From positions 2,666,001 through 2,730,000 of the forward strand of contig CAUJLY010000001.1 in the NCBI GenBank assembly GCA_963281155.1: DNA of 64,000 nucleotides, given 5' to 3'. The notes beneath the pieces are model-generated. The model was given only the letters and a program-made list of their open reading frames with translations. It was not told the DNA's origin and made no database searches. Each line of letters begins with the position of its first letter. Position 1 is the first letter of the stretch. This stretch comes from Rhabditophanes sp. KR3021. Its lineage: Eukaryota; Nematoda; Chromadorea; Rhabditida; Alloionematidae. Shown in pieces: positions 33,935-46,971 of this stretch. The translations under genes were made by a program, and so were the position numbers.

Positions 33935-36900
33935 GTACTTTAAATAGATATAGGCTTTGTCTTTTCTGATCTAAATCGTTCTCAAGATTTGACATACTTT
34001 TGGATGAAGAAGAATTTAAAAATCAAAAATAGTGAAGCTAAGATTTATCAATATCATATATTACAATTAGACTATGAATTAATTAATATTTCTGTCTTTG
34101 TCACTTCCTTTCTCTTTCTACATAAGAGCTTTGATTAATGTGAACTTCTTTGATTCTTTTAAACTCATTACACAGAAAAACATTTTTTACCTTTTGTGAT
34201 CCTACATTATTAGCTGTCTCTTAAAGCAGGTCTTTTGAGCTTTTAAGTTTTGGTCTATGTCATTATACTCAGTTTTTTGATAAAAACAATTTAAGTCTCA
34301 TTCCTGGACCAACTTTGTACCCATTTTATCTTCTGTTCTCATAGCAAAAGTATTTTTTCAAAATCCTGTCCTAGTAGTTTAAAAGACACAGTATTTTTGA
34401 TTCTAAATCATGAAACAGATTTAAAATAATTCTATACTGTCGGCCGTACGAGGCATTTACAAAAATTGCAAAAACTGCATTCTGGACTAATTCACTCATT
34501 TTGAAATTAATAGTAGGTAAATGCCATAATCATAGCTCATGTGTTGAATATGAAATTATTTTATCAATTAACCTCTTGTTCGTATATCTTGATTGAGTTA
34601 GTCATCGTTTCCCTCATCATAGATTTAATTCATACAACGGTTAGCAAGCTTATTAGTTGTAAGCTAGGTTTTATTTAACAGTGACTAAGAGAACAATAGA
34701 CTGCAGGTTGCAACAATGAACAGTTTTAAAGGCAAATTATATTTGAGTAAAGTCTTTTATACCCAGGGATGTATTGAAAAATTATTTTTGTGTGGGCATT
34801 TCCACTGTAATTCACTTTTTTCAAATTTTCCCACTTTCACCTTTACAAATTTCAATTTATTTTTCCTCCACTTTGGCCAAATTCCACCCCTGTTTATACC
34901 TTATACAAGTATCGTTTAAATAGACACACTACCCAACAATTATCAATAAATGCTTATCATCTTTTTAAAATAAATGTACCGTGATGCAGGTGATCAGGCA
35001 TGAAAATACAGCCATGGCAAAAACAACTTTGACAACTATCATTTAAAATGAAGATGTAATGTATGAACCAAGGTAACGCTCAAAACCTCAATTCTATTTA
35101 ATTAAGGAAATAGAAAGTCCAGGTGATTTTAAAAAATGAGAGAACCTTATTAAAGCCGTCCAACTGGTTTATTTGATTTTAGTTGTAAACAAAATTTCAC
35201 ATTCACTTTAGTATTAATTTATTAAATGCTTTTAAGCAAACTAAATTGAAAACATTAAATATTAACCACATTCAGGTGTTTTTATAGTAATATATTTTTT
35301 GTTAAAACACATTTTACCTGCCTTGGCTAGAAATATATTGGTTGCTTCTAGAAATAATTGCTTTGTATTTATATGTTTTAAATCCCATTTTAACATGCTA
35401 TATAATCAAGTAATACATATAATAAAAGTCGTGGTTATAAGAGGAGAAATAAGTATTTGCGCACTTAGCATATTATGATGATGTAGCCCATCAATTCTGT
35501 GCTGCTGCCACCCATAGATGTCCCTACGACCAAAATGACTAAAACGACGTTTGTTGTTGTCAAGATATATAATGCAGACTTTGCAACACCACAGTGATAG
35601 CAATGGTTTTGGTGTTGCCTTGTTATTATGGTTCACAAGGTCTACTAAAACGTGATGGTGATGATAAAGCAAAAACGTAAAATAAAAAATTTCCTTGTAT
35701 TTGTATCTACGGTTGATGAGACCGTCTTTGGGTCGTGTTGTCTTTTACTCACCACCGTTAAATATTTTAATAGTATTCAATGGTATTTATCAACTATTTA
35801 ATCACACAACTGTTTTTATTTTTTATTGTTAATTTAAATATTTGGTGTTTAAAAGATTAAAGAGATCCATTGAGCAACTTTGACGTCACGCTTAATTTGA
35901 ACCACTATTAAACATATTTATTTATTAATCTTATAGTGCGGTACCTTACAACACTCTCAACACTATGTTTACATGTCGATATTAATAAATATCAAAAGGT
36001 CGTTGACAAATAGCTTTTTTGCAACTTTTAAAGATTACTTAGTAAGGATGGAAGGTCCTTTACTTTTATATCTAAAATATCTACAACAACTTTTATCTTG
36101 TCAAAGTTGCATATTTTATAAGCAGTGCCCATATTTTGTGTCGTCCATTTTAATAAGCTTAAAATTATGAGATCGTTAAGTTGTTATTCAATTTACTTCT
36201 ATCTTTTATTTATTAATTGATAAAAAGAGATCACATCATGCTCAAATTTATTTTGGTACCCTACTCAATTCTTCTATTTTGATAATTTATATATTGAATA
36301 TTTGGATATTTGAATATTTTTTAAGGGTTTATCATTTTACCGCTAGAGACAACTTCATTTGTTATTAGAAATTTGTTCTTAACCCACACACGATTAATAT
36401 CATATATCCTTGAGACTTTTTAGTCTCAAACATGAGTAGGATAATTTTTGAAAGTAACAACTTTTAATCTTACTGAATATTTATTCTAAATTTAGTATAA
36501 TAATAAGTTCTGCCTAATATTGTTACATCCTTTTTGCAATGTTTAATGTAAAAGTTTTCAAAAATATAAAGAATGTACTTGAAAGGTTAGAGCGTAATCT
36601 ATTTTTTGAATATTTAACATATAATATGTATGAGAAAAACAAAAAAAGACAAAAAGTTTATTTTGTTGATTTTCTAACAAATTGTATTTATTATTTTAGG
36701 AAATAACTTTTTTTAAATAACCAAATAAACTCATTTTTAAAGATATCAATTATACGCTTAGAACTTTAGTTACAGCAAGCAAAGCATTGTAACTATTTGA
36801 AAACAGTTATTTTTTTATAAACATATTTTCCAAAACAACATTACTATTTTTATCAAAAGATGGCATAATATACAAGTTTTTGAATGTTAACAATAAGCAT

Positions 36901-37984
36901 TGCTTAAATATTAATTGATTTAGTTTGAGTCATCCTTATCAAAGTTTATATTGCATTTATTTTGTCTGTAATATGTTAATTGGAGGAGGATGTTTTATTA
37001 TTACATAAAGCCCAAATATTTCTTTTTGTCTATAATGATTGTGGGGTGCCTGAAAGTATGCTAATATTTTTAAGTGTACTTACTCAAATTTGGTTTACGT
37101 ATTATTTTGTACATTTACTATCCTTTCCTACTACAGACTATACTATTAAACTAAACTTAGTTCTAAACTTTTTATAGTTTGTTGGTATGGACAAAGTTGC
37201 TGCACAATTTATAAAATTTAATTTTGCTATGCTCATACAAGATAAATAATAAATCTTCCTGTTCTTCATTTATATTCTTACAAAGAGATTTTGAGGCTCA
37301 TCACTTTGTTCATTGATGTTAAGAATATAAATTGTGGGAAAAATATCACTCAACAAATGTTCCTTATCATAAAAAAGTAACATGCATTTACTAATACAAT
37401 ATGTTTTAACTATGCCATATCTTATCACACTTTACTTATTTACTTACTCTTGCTTGTCTGAAAATTAACTATGATGTGATCCCTCCAAATTATTATACGC
37501 TTACTTATAAGCTATCAGAATAATTTTATATTTGTTGATGCTACCATTCCAAATTACTATAAATATTAATTACTAGATAATTATCTTTTGCCATTTTTAT
37601 AATTATACAATCACAAAATAAAATACAATCCAATTTCAAATGTCGAAAAAATAGGCCAGAATATATATAATTTTTAAAATATCCTCCATTTCTTTGAATT
37701 TTTACTTCTATTGTTTGGGTTCGACATTTTATAAAAACAACAACTATTTTTTATATTGATGATTTAATGTTTAGCAATTGTGTGCCTTTTTTATATATTT
37801 GTTTCTTTTTAGAGCTGATTTTTATATCTTAAAAAACTGCCAATTTGGATTGCTTCAAATTAGAAAGAAGAAGATTGTCTAGAAAAGGCGCTGATACAAA
37901 CAAAATAGTATATTTTCGCAATACAAAGAAGCTGTTTTTATAGATAGCCATCAAAAATTGATATATAAATATATTTATTTAAAA
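33935..37984. other. Gene-poor region of about 4 kb
   Basis: Mostly AT-rich with A/T runs. A patch of higher GC at about 35400-35690 holds open frames on the minus strand, including a hydrophobic one, but no start, splice sites or family could be fixed. Other open stretches (34716, 35973, 36980) are short and featureless. No RNA gene recognised. Confidence 0.3.
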
Positions 37985-38743
37985 ATGCACACTTCGCGTT
38001 CTTTTAAATCCTTTTTAGTTAGGCAGCAAGGTTCAAATGGAAATATTGTAGATACAGTTCCGAAGCCGGTTCAATTCGATGAATCTAATGATCACTATCG
38101 ATGCATGTGTGGTTGTTTACATGTCAAAACGGGAGCTTTTTTCATTCTTGGTAAGTAAACACATTCTCTTGATTAAAAATATTTTACAATATTGAAATTT
38201 TCAGCCGTAGAAGTCTTTATTATACTAATTTTCTTAACAAACTCGTCACTAGTTTATATACAACAAAACACACCCAATCCAAATGAAAACTCAACTGCCG
38301 AATACGTATTTGCCTCATTTACAACATCCATGGTCGCTTTTGGAGTTGCTATCATAGTTTTATTTCTAGCCTTCATAGGGATCGCCAAAAGCATTGCTGG
38401 ACTCTTGATACCTCACATTGTAGTTCAGAGTATTTCATTGATATGCTTTTTGGCACTATTAATTTGCGGAGTAGTCGCAATTTGCACTGATTCAGCCTTA
38501 TTCTACAGGCTACTACATGCCGCCCCATTCGATGATCATCCAAAAAATAACTCAGTAGCCTTAAGTTCAGACACACTAGCAAGAATCTACACAACTTTAG
38601 CAGGATACTTGATTGCCTTTGGACTACAAATTTGGTTCATTATAGTCATCAACAATTGTTATAAATACTTTAATGAAAGAAACTCCTACATGAACTATTG
38701 TTTGGCTTACTCAACACCAATGAAAACACTGAATTGTCGGTAA
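37985..38743 (+). CDS. Four-TM protein, LAPTM-like
   Basis: Exon 1 (37985-38150) and exon 2 (38205-38743) join in phase 1 over a 54-base intron, giving 234 aa. A cytosolic N-terminus leads to RCMCGCLHVKTGAFFIL at TM1, the Cys-rich entry typical of nematode proteins related to the lysosome-associated LAPTM4/5 family. Three more TM segments follow (near residues 95-115, 125-150 and 190-215). The tail has tyrosines (SYMNYCLAYSTP) that could serve as sorting signals. Location in the endolysosome is inferred from the family. Confidence 0.65.
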
Positions 38744-40384
38744 AAAAGAAAAAAAGAATGCATCCGAATAACAAATAATTAAATAATAGATGAGTCAATG
38801 TTTGTAAATATATTAATAAGTATATGTAGTTAATTACATTTAGCATAAATAAATTGTACAAATCTCAAAATCACTCATGTAATACATATTTTTAAATAGT
38901 CTTACTTTTTTACTTCACTTCAATATTTTATACCATTTTATAGTAGATTTTAATGAAGAAGTAAATATTAAAAAATGAATTTATATACTAAAAAGTGTGT
39001 GCTTATTGAGACCGATTTTTGTATAAAAACAACAATATTAAAAAATCATCTCTCAGAGTTTCAGAGTATCAAATATTTGTTCAATGTACACAGAAATCCA
39101 TATATTCTGTCAAAGTAATAATAATAACTTTAACTGACAAAGCTTATACAAAGTAATACTATTATTTAGAAAGCTTTGATTTCTTTTGATTACAACCAAT
39201 ACATAACATTGATAATAATTATAAAGTGGCCTAATATGTCTTGACCAGAGTCCTTATTCAATTTACTCACTAAAAAGGTGTGTCAATAAGTCGTGTGCTC
39301 TTTATTAATACAAATACAAGCTATTTACTTGTTTTGATTGTTATAAGTTACTTTAACCTAAGCGAGTTTTGGAGATGCAATCAAATACATTCGACACACA
39401 TTTTAAACGTTTTTTGCACTACGTCCTGTTTGGCCGTCTAAAATTTTAATGGCCCTTTATTGTTTCTCATTTGCATTTTTGGGATCATAAAAAATACATT
39501 ATTCTGTTTTTAACAATCCTTGTCCAAATGGAAGACTATTTTATGTTTTTAGTTACAAATCATTTTTTAGCATAATTTTACATCAGCACCAACACTATAA
39601 CTTACCATTAATAACTATATAAAAATATGATATAAAGCTATGTATCGGATATATTTCATCAATTTACCGTCATAAAACAATGCACTCAACATTCTGTGAC
39701 TTGCAAGCAGAAGTTAATATAAAAATTAACTATTCCTCCTTCTAATTGTATTAATTGTTTAAATAGGATAAGTTGTATATATTGCATAAATTGTATGGTT
39801 GTGGAGATGTTAGATTCTACGTTTTATAAATGATATTTACCTATTGTATCAATATTATAATATACTCTAATCAACTTAATCCTCCTTCATTACCAAAGTC
39901 AAAAGAATTTCAGCCGTGAAAAGTTGCGCTTTATGTTTGAAGTTTTTAATTTTGTCTAAGTATAAAATATGACACTCATCAAAAATTATCTACAACACAC
40001 CTATTGTATTAAAATTATACTTGACGTCTTACAGATCATGTTAATTTTTGTCAGCTTTTTTAATATTGAGAACATAATAAGTGCTTTTTATAAATTTTCA
40101 AGATCTCTTTCAAGTTAAAAAACAAGTTCACAAATTAGATAACGATGTTTTACAAATTACGTGAATTATATAAATTTTATATGTAAAAATTAGTAGTCTG
40201 AGAACTTGAGTATTTCTAGTCATTTTATTGATACGTAGATCAACACTTGTGATTTGTTTTGTTCATAATAATTTATTGCATTTTATGTTTTACATAAAGT
40301 TTATATTCTTTCAAATTATATCTACGTCGACGTTTATTTAAAGCACTTTTTTACAGTATATTCAATTACTTAAATTTGCTTATT
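38744..40384. other. Gene-free region of about 1.6 kb
   Basis: AT-rich with no supported exon, RNA or repeat. Confidence 0.3.
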
Positions 40385-40621
40385 TTGATAAAAAATTGTA
40401 ACATAAAAAGCATACCACAATAAATGTCTGGGAAGATTAGTACCTGGCCATGATTATAGAGCAGCGCACATCCCGCCATTACTCAAAAAATCACCAATTC
40501 GAGTTTATAGATATGGCACGTTTGCGTTCTCCTCTGCCATCTCTAGATCTTACTACACTGGCCCTCTCTTTTACGAAAAGAGAAGTGATATGTACATACA
40601 CATAGATGATCTTGGACCATA
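40385..40621 (+). other. Orphan coding-like terminal exon
   Basis: A frame without stops runs from about 40396 to TAA 40619-40621. From an AG at 40437-40438 it reads a balanced-composition stretch: YRAAHIPPLLKKSPIRVYRY, then GTFAFSSAISRSYYTGPLF and SDMYIHIDDLGP before the stop. GC content and third-position use are higher than in the flanks. Without an ATG it must be a 3' exon; upstream partners were not identified between 38.8 and 40.4 kb. The family is unknown. Confidence 0.4.
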
Positions 40622-40658
40622 ACCTTTCTACTCAAGTAACGACACACGTTATGGTCCA
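40613..40658. repeat. Short perfect inverted repeat (hairpin)
   Basis: TGGACCATAAC (40613-40623) pairs with GTTATGGTCCA (40648-40658), an 11-bp stem with a 24-base loop. It spans the stop codon of the orphan exon, so it could form a structure at the start of that transcript's 3' UTR. Confidence 0.55.
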
Positions 40659-41350
40659 TCTAATACAATAAAACTGTTCTAGTGTTCCAACCATATAAGT
40701 GTATTTTCTTTTATGAACATTAACACTATCCCTTTGACCAATACATTTTTGCCTTTTCAAACATATCTTCAAATGAGGCAAACAAAGTTAGCCTCAAACT
40801 TTTAGATTTTAATAAGCATTCAGCTTTTGTTTAAATATAGTTTTTAATGATTAAGATCAGTCTTATTTTGTTAGTTGTCAAATTCTTATACATACCCTTT
40901 TATTGGTTTTTACATGTCTGGCATAAATAAGTATATACAATATGTACAGTTAAATCAGTTGTGCTTTTTAATACTTGTGCCAAAAAATAGCACAGCTGCG
41001 CGGTTTGTTGTGTGACTAAATCAATTAATTTATTGCTTTTTGCTTCTATCTAAATATAAATATATTTACCACTCTTTTTGATTTGAAATCGTTCTTATTT
41101 TTAAAGGTTATTTTTTTAAAGGTCTGTTTGTAGATTACACAAAGATTTATGTTTCCTAAAGTATCAATAAAAAAATAAATAAAAAGCGTTAAACCTTTTT
41201 TGCTAGTATATGCATCATCTTGTGCAGAACGGTTAAATAATAGTATACAACGTTGACAGTGATTTCATTACATTTTACTCATACCAAATCGTATAGTTAT
41301 TCTTAATGACTTGCATTCTTTTAGAAATTTGAAACAGCTTATCAGCTGCC
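40659..41350. other. Intergenic region upstream of the innexin
   Basis: About 690 AT-rich bases. Nothing beyond the expected promoter is visible. Confidence 0.3.
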
Positions 41351-42752
41351 ATGTTGATTTTTCCATTTTTGGAAGATGCCATTCGAAGATGGTTTAGGCC
41401 ACAGGCTTATGATGATCCTGTCGATAGACTAAACTATTTTATAACCGCCACTCTTTTGGTATTTTTCTCTATTATGACGTCTGCTAAGCAGTATATAGGA
41501 TCTCCCATTCAATGCTGGATGCCTCAAGAATTTAGAAGCAGTTGGGAGTCTTATGCTGAGGATGTGGTAGGTTTTTGTTTTGATTGATCTTTATGAAATC
41601 CACATTTTTTGGCAATTCAATGATTTTTACAATTTGTAGTGCTTTATCAAAAATACCTTCTATATACCAATTAATGAAGGTATCCCCGAAAGCTTTGATG
41701 AGCGTGAAAACGCCCAAATTGGATACTACCAGTGGGTTCCGATATGCCTTGCGTTGCAAGCCATCATGTTTTTTATCCCCAATTACGTATGGAAAACTCT
41801 TCACAAACAATCTGGACTCGATCTAGACACCGTTATCACTGAAGCCCGTTCACTGAGGGGAATGAGACCATCTCAAAGAGAAGCCGAAACTGACAAACTC
41901 AAAGAATACGTATACGACGCCCTAGCTATCAATGATTGCCGAAAAATGCAAGCAAACTTTATGTGTCTTAGATTCGGTAGATCTCTTGGCTCATATGTTT
42001 CAATGCTTTATTTGTTTACCAAATTATTGTACGTATTTAATATTTTTATTCAATTTTACTTGATGAATACTTTCCTTGGAAGTGAAAACAGTTTATGGGG
42101 AGTCACGGCAATGAAGGATTTGTGGTATGGCAATGAAATTGAGGATTCAAGTGTTTTTCCAAGAGTAACTTTATGTGATTTCAAAGTTAGACGCCTAGCC
42201 AATATTCACAGGTATACAGTTCAATGTGTTCTTAGTAAGTTGTAGGCAGTTTGTATTTTACTAATGTACTTTTTAGTGATTAACATGTTTAATGAAAAGA
42301 TTTATCTCTTTTTGTGGTTCTGGTTTTTCTTTGTGGCTGTTTCAACATGCATAAACTTCTTATATTCCTGCTTCTGCCTGATTCCAAGCAGAAGACGTGA
42401 AGCTAATGTAAACTTTTTGCTCAAACACGTACAATCTGATGAAACCAAGAGAGGATTCAAGTCAACAATCAAGCGTTTTGTCACTAATGGCCTTAAACCT
42501 GATGGATGTTTGTTACTTAAATTCATTGAAGGACATGCCGGAGCAATTGTCGCCAAAGACTTGTGTCGTAAGCTATTCCAGGACTTTGCGGAAAATGAAT
42601 TGAACAAAAAGTCGGATGGTGACAATCTGATTCATCCAATTTTGAGAAACAGTGGAAAATCAATTGAAGCTGAACCTTTGATGCATGATCAAGATTACGT
42701 CAAGCAAAGAATGCCCTCCGACCTAGAAGAAGGCAATGGCAAAACATATTGA
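41351..42752 (+). CDS. Innexin gap-junction channel subunit
   Basis: Exons 41351-41566, 41640-42234 and 42277-42752 join (phases 0 and 1) to give 428 aa. The innexin order is complete: N-terminal helix, YDDPVDRLNYFITATLLVFF in TM1, extracellular loop 1 with IQCWMP and VCFIKNTFYIP, YYQWVPICLALQA at TM2 (the YYQWV signature), LYLFTKLLYVFNIFIQFYL in TM3, loop 2 with FPRVTLCDF and QCVLMINMFNEKIY, then TM4 and a 110-residue cytosolic tail. Loop cysteines are present. Six or eight subunits form hemichannels that dock between neighbouring cells. Which of the many worm inx genes this matches cannot be told from sequence alone. Confidence 0.94.
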
Positions 42753-42966
42753 TGGACAATGTATTAATAAAGATAGTCGTTTGTTTGTAGACTCTTTGTA
42801 ATAAAATATTCGATCTTACATTAATCTTTTTCTTTAATAAAATAATCAACGGTATATTTTGTGTAAAATACGTTTAAAAGTAGTGTCTGTTATAATATCC
42901 GCTTAAAATTAGTGTTTATTAGTAATATTTGTACAAAATTATCAGATCGAAATAGTTATTAGTGAA

Positions 42967-44070
42967 TCACCCACAAAGATCTTCCTTTCTAAAGGAAACT
43001 TGTCTTGCTGTGTAAAGCTTCTTAACTGTTGCTAATACTATCTTTTGCTCCTTGTCTTCGGGTAAAATTAAACTTATTGCCAATCCCTCGGTATTTGAAG
43101 AAGAAGTAGATAAGTGAAATGCAAAAGTAGATTCTAGCAAATCCAAATAAACTTCCCTTAAGATTAATTCAATATTATCCAACATTATTAATTTATCCCA
43201 AAATTTGAGAATAGTCTTATTTCGTAACCAATTTGACCCACCACTTCTAAACCACAAAATCATGATGGCATCAGTGATAATATAACCACCTGTAGGCTTC
43301 TTAATCTTCAAACATTCTGCTGTATGTTGTTTTTGAAGCTTGGATACTTGCAGTTTGACGCTTTCGTAAAACTTTTTCATTTTTAGAATATCCTTATCAG
43401 TGGGGAATTTAGATTCAAGCAAATTGTCAATTCTTTTGATGATCCAGTATGCATCAACCCAGTATAAAAAATTAGACGTAGCATATTTTTCGCATTGGGG
43501 GTATATATGCATAACAATACATCTTAATGCATCTTCAGACGTCTTGTTAGGTTTTTCGCCACGGGTTCTTTTAGGCCTAGTGTGAAGAACCATGTAGAAG
43601 ATATTTCTATCTTCTGGTTTTACAGCAATAACTTGTTGTTCGATTGAGGTGGTACTATTTGTTAGAGATGTTGATGGTTCTTCAGGAATTTTGGTGTCAT
43701 TTTTTTGAGAAGAAACTTTTTCTTTAAAAAATAGTCGTGTTGTTTTGTAAGCATGTGTCGCTTCTGATAAACGGCAGTCATCAATGGCTTTACGATGTGC
43801 GGAATACTGGGATGAAATTTCTAAATCATAAGTTAATTAATATCAATCAAATAGTAGCTTACCTAAAACAACTTTCCATACTTCAAATCTTTGCTTTAAA
43901 GGCAGTGTGTTTTTGGCAATAACATTAAATAAAACAGGCATATCAATATTTGAGTTTGGATCAAGTACATAATGTTTTAAAAATTCCTGCAATCTAGCAG
44001 GAGGCAAAGTTGCCGACTCTAAACTCGAATAATTTTGAATAAACTTAGCTCTAAAATTAACTTCACCCAT
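42967..44070 (-). CDS. tbc1d7: TBC1 domain family member 7 (TSC complex subunit)
   Basis: Exon 1 complement(43863..44070) and exon 2 complement(42967..43820) join in phase 1 over a 42-base intron, giving 353 aa. The N-terminus (MGEVNFRAKFIQNY) and the segments LPLKQRFEVWKVVL, YWVDAYWIIKRIDNLLESKF and NKTILKFWDKLI correspond in order to TBC1D7. A Ser/Thr-rich insertion (~105-150) separates the first and second parts and lengthens the protein relative to the ~290 aa usual for vertebrates. TBC1D7 is the third TSC1-TSC2 subunit and dampens Rheb-TORC1 signalling. The usual TBC arginine and glutamine fingers are not evident, as in other TBC1D7s. An upstream in-frame ATG (44106) is possible but the family starts near the one chosen. 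Confidence 0.72.
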
Positions 44071-44533
44071 TTGAATTATACTATCAATAAAAAGTAAACA
44101 AAACATCCAACACTCCACTCATCGTTACAAGATAATCTAACGACAATAAAACTTTACTCAGTCTTATGAAATGTCATTAAATGCTTTTTAACTCAATTGG
44201 GAGTAGTTAATTGAAATTTAAAACAATTTGATATTACATATACATTTTCGAACACTATCATTTTAACAATCTAAAAGAAATGTATTAGACAGATTAAAAT
44301 ACATTTTCATTAGGCAGATAATGATGTCCCATATATGCAAGCACCTCTTAAACTAAACCAGATAAATTATGGCGATAATTAAAATAGAAAGATATTTGAA
44401 AACAATATCGGATAAAAAACTTGATTAGAAGATGGATTATCTGTTGACCAGATCAATTTAATTGTTTATATTATTTTTTGCAATATAAATAACAGAAAAG
44501 TTTGAATAAAATCATAACCATACAAATAACATT
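44071..44533. other. Divergent intergenic region
   Basis: About 460 bases shared by the TBC1D7 (-) and collagen (+) promoters. No element stands out. Confidence 0.3.
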
Positions 44534-46604
44534 ATGGAATTAGATTGCCGAAACCGTGCATACCGCTTTATTGCCTACTCAAGCGTTGCTTTTTCCGTAG
44601 TTGCCGTATTTTCTGTTTGTATTACCTTGCCTATGGTTTATAACTATGTTCATAATGTAAAGAAGTCTATGTCTTCGGATATTAATTATTGCAAGGTAAA
44701 TTAGTTAAATAACATATAACAAAACCATAACTAATTGTTTTAAGGGAACAGCAAAAGACATCTGGTCCGAAGTTACACAACTGAGAACGATGGGGTTAGA
44801 AAATAAAAACAGAACTGCTCGTCAAGCAGGATATGGAGAAGGTTCGGGAACTAATGCTGGTGTAACAGAACAAGCTACATCTGCTCCAGCTGCCGCTTCA
44901 TGTACTACTTGCTGCAAGCCAGGAGCTAAAGGATCTCCAGGTACATTTGTCAGAAGAAATAGATATAAAATGGACAATTAAAAATATACTAACAAGTAGT
45001 AGAAATAACTTTTTTGACAGAAAACATCTTTTCAAGCAAAAGTCGGTTAATTAATTTAGCAGTCTCATGTGACAATTGTATACTTTCTCGATGGTGAATT
45101 TTCCATAGTCAATTTTCGTAACTTGCTTGCCGAGTACTCGGTTAAAATGTATTCTAAGTCTCTCCTAATTATTTGGTAGTTACTTTCATTTGACAGTCAT
45201 TGTTTGGCACTCGGAACCGTATTATTTATTTGGTGTCTTTAATTTCCTTTTTTGGAGAGAATGTAATTTTTATTGACATGGGGGTTGTAACTAGAGTGGT
45301 GTAATGTCATTCCTTAGTGAAGGTGTAACTTTTTAGGCTCAGATTCTCTTGCATAGCAAAGTGTTTTGATAACATCATTCATTGAAAGACTTATTGATGT
45401 TTCTTTGGCCCAAGAACTGGCATGCAAGTGTCGCGGCATTAAATTGGTTGATGTCTGGCTACATGTTGAGTAGAGTTTCCAATTCTTTGAAGTCTTCGTT
45501 AAATTCCTTCATGTTTGTGAATAATTCTTTACATCCTCTTTCTTGATAATGTATTGATAGGGCTCCAACATTGCAATGAACTCTATGACACCACTTGCAA
45601 GATATTTCTGTAGAATGACCATCTGTCTCATGCTCGTTCAGTTGATTCTTAAACACAAAATATATGGACACTCAACACAAGCAAATTCACTTTGTTTATT
45701 TAAATCGTGGTACTCCTGACTCTTTGTTTAGATAACGTACTTTAAAATTGTCCGACATTTCCTTGAAATAGAATCACAATTTCTTTATTTGGCCGAATTA
45801 CTAATACATTACGTAAATTATAGGTAAAAATGGTTTGAATGGAAAACACGGTAAGCCTGGAGCACCAGGAATCAATGGAGTTCCAGGGAAAATGTCACAA
45901 GCTCCATGTGAACCTACAACGGTTCCACCTTGCCAACCATGCCCACAAGGACCTCCGTAAGTATAAATTACTATATTCTAAATTAACTTTCAACCATTCA
46001 CTAATTTTGGTTGAGATCAGTTAATAGAGTCTTAATTTAGACTATTAAGATTGATCTGATTCTAATATTTATTAATTACAGCGGACCACCAGGACCTGCC
46101 GGTGAAAAAGGAGATGCAGGTTCTCCAGGAGCTCCAGGAAACCAAGGACCTAATGGCCAACCAGGTATGGTTTGATTCTATTGCTTTCATATATCTTTCG
46201 TAGGACAACCCGGTGAGAAAGGAAAAGCTGGCGCCCCAGGAGCTGCAGGAGAAGCTGGAGGACCAGGAGCTCCAGGACCAGATGCCACACCAGTTGCAGC
46301 CACTCCAGGTGAACCTGGACCAGCAGTAAGTTTACGAATTTAATAAACAATCATTACATGCTTTTAGGGACCCCCAGGACCAGCAGGAGACAAAGGAAAA
46401 GATGGAGCTCCAGGATCAAGTGCTGCTGGTGCCCCAGGACCAAAGGGACCTAACGGACCTGACGGACAACCAGGAAAAGATGGAAACCCTGGAACTCCAG
46501 GATCTGCAGGAAAAGACGGAGTTCCTGGCGAGAAAGGAATATGCCCCAAGTACTGCGCTCTCGATGGAGGAGTTTTCTTTGAAGACGGAACCCAAAGAAG
46601 ATAA
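44534..46604 (+). CDS. Cuticle collagen (col family)
   Basis: Six exons (44534-44695, 44745-44940, 45824-45956, 46082-46164, 46204-46325, 46368-46604) give 310 aa. The nematode cuticle collagen N-terminal domain holds a TM/signal-anchor (about 13-38) and a conserved cytosolic start ([17 protein letters not shown]). A Cys cluster (CTTCC) precedes the first Gly-X-Y block; two CxxC-like cysteines ([15 protein letters not shown]) interrupt it, and long Gly-X-Y tracts follow up to [13 protein letters not shown]. The processed chains trimerise and are cross-linked in the cuticle. The last six residues lie outside the triple helix. Intron 2 is 883 bases, far longer than its neighbours. An AATAAA lies at 46641-46646. 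Confidence 0.93.
45463..45758 (-). pseudogene. C2H2 zinc-finger relic inside the collagen intron
   Basis: On the minus strand within collagen intron 2, ATG 45758 (MSDNFK) leads toward a zinc-finger pair in two frames. The first knuckle is read as [11 protein letters not shown]; a frame change near 45660 is then needed before [13 protein letters not shown] completes it. A second finger ([19 protein letters not shown]) and a helical tail ending ELETLLNM follow. The frame change, and an intron that would be only 25 bases, suggest a decayed nested gene. The second finger has Cys where the last His is expected. Confidence 0.45.
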
Positions 46605-46971
46605 TTTACTTTCGTATCCATTTTTTGAACAAACCCTAAAAATAAAATCTTTTGTAAAAATACGTAGACTTTAATATCAAACTAGCACAATGTATGCATG
46701 TTACATTTATTTATTTCATTGCAAGCAATTAATTATTGTTGTAATTGGTAATGCTTGGTATAATGACTTCTTAACTACAAAGCAATTTATTTCTAGCTTC
46801 CTTATAAAATTTGATTATAGGATGTTCCAATAAAAAGGTTGCTGTTATTTGGCACAACATTACTGCCTCAAACTCATTCTAATCTATTTGGATTTAAATT
46901 AGTTTATCGGTAAATGCTTAAATAACCATCTTGGAAACAATCTAGTCATTTTATTGTTGTCTATTACTTTA
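46605..46971. other. Intergenic region
   Basis: About 370 AT-rich bases between the collagen and the CSL-like gene. Nothing further found. Confidence 0.3.

Noticed and set aside
35406..35672. 88-codon minus-strand frame with a His run, and an overlapping hydrophobic frame
   Set aside because: GC is locally higher, but competing frames on one strand, no start or splice sites and no family match leave it unsupported.
46150..46621. Minus-strand open frames opposite the collagen exons (Leu-rich and Pro/Gly-rich)
   Set aside because: They are the mirror of Gly-X-Y repeat codons; the plus-strand collagen explains the open frames.
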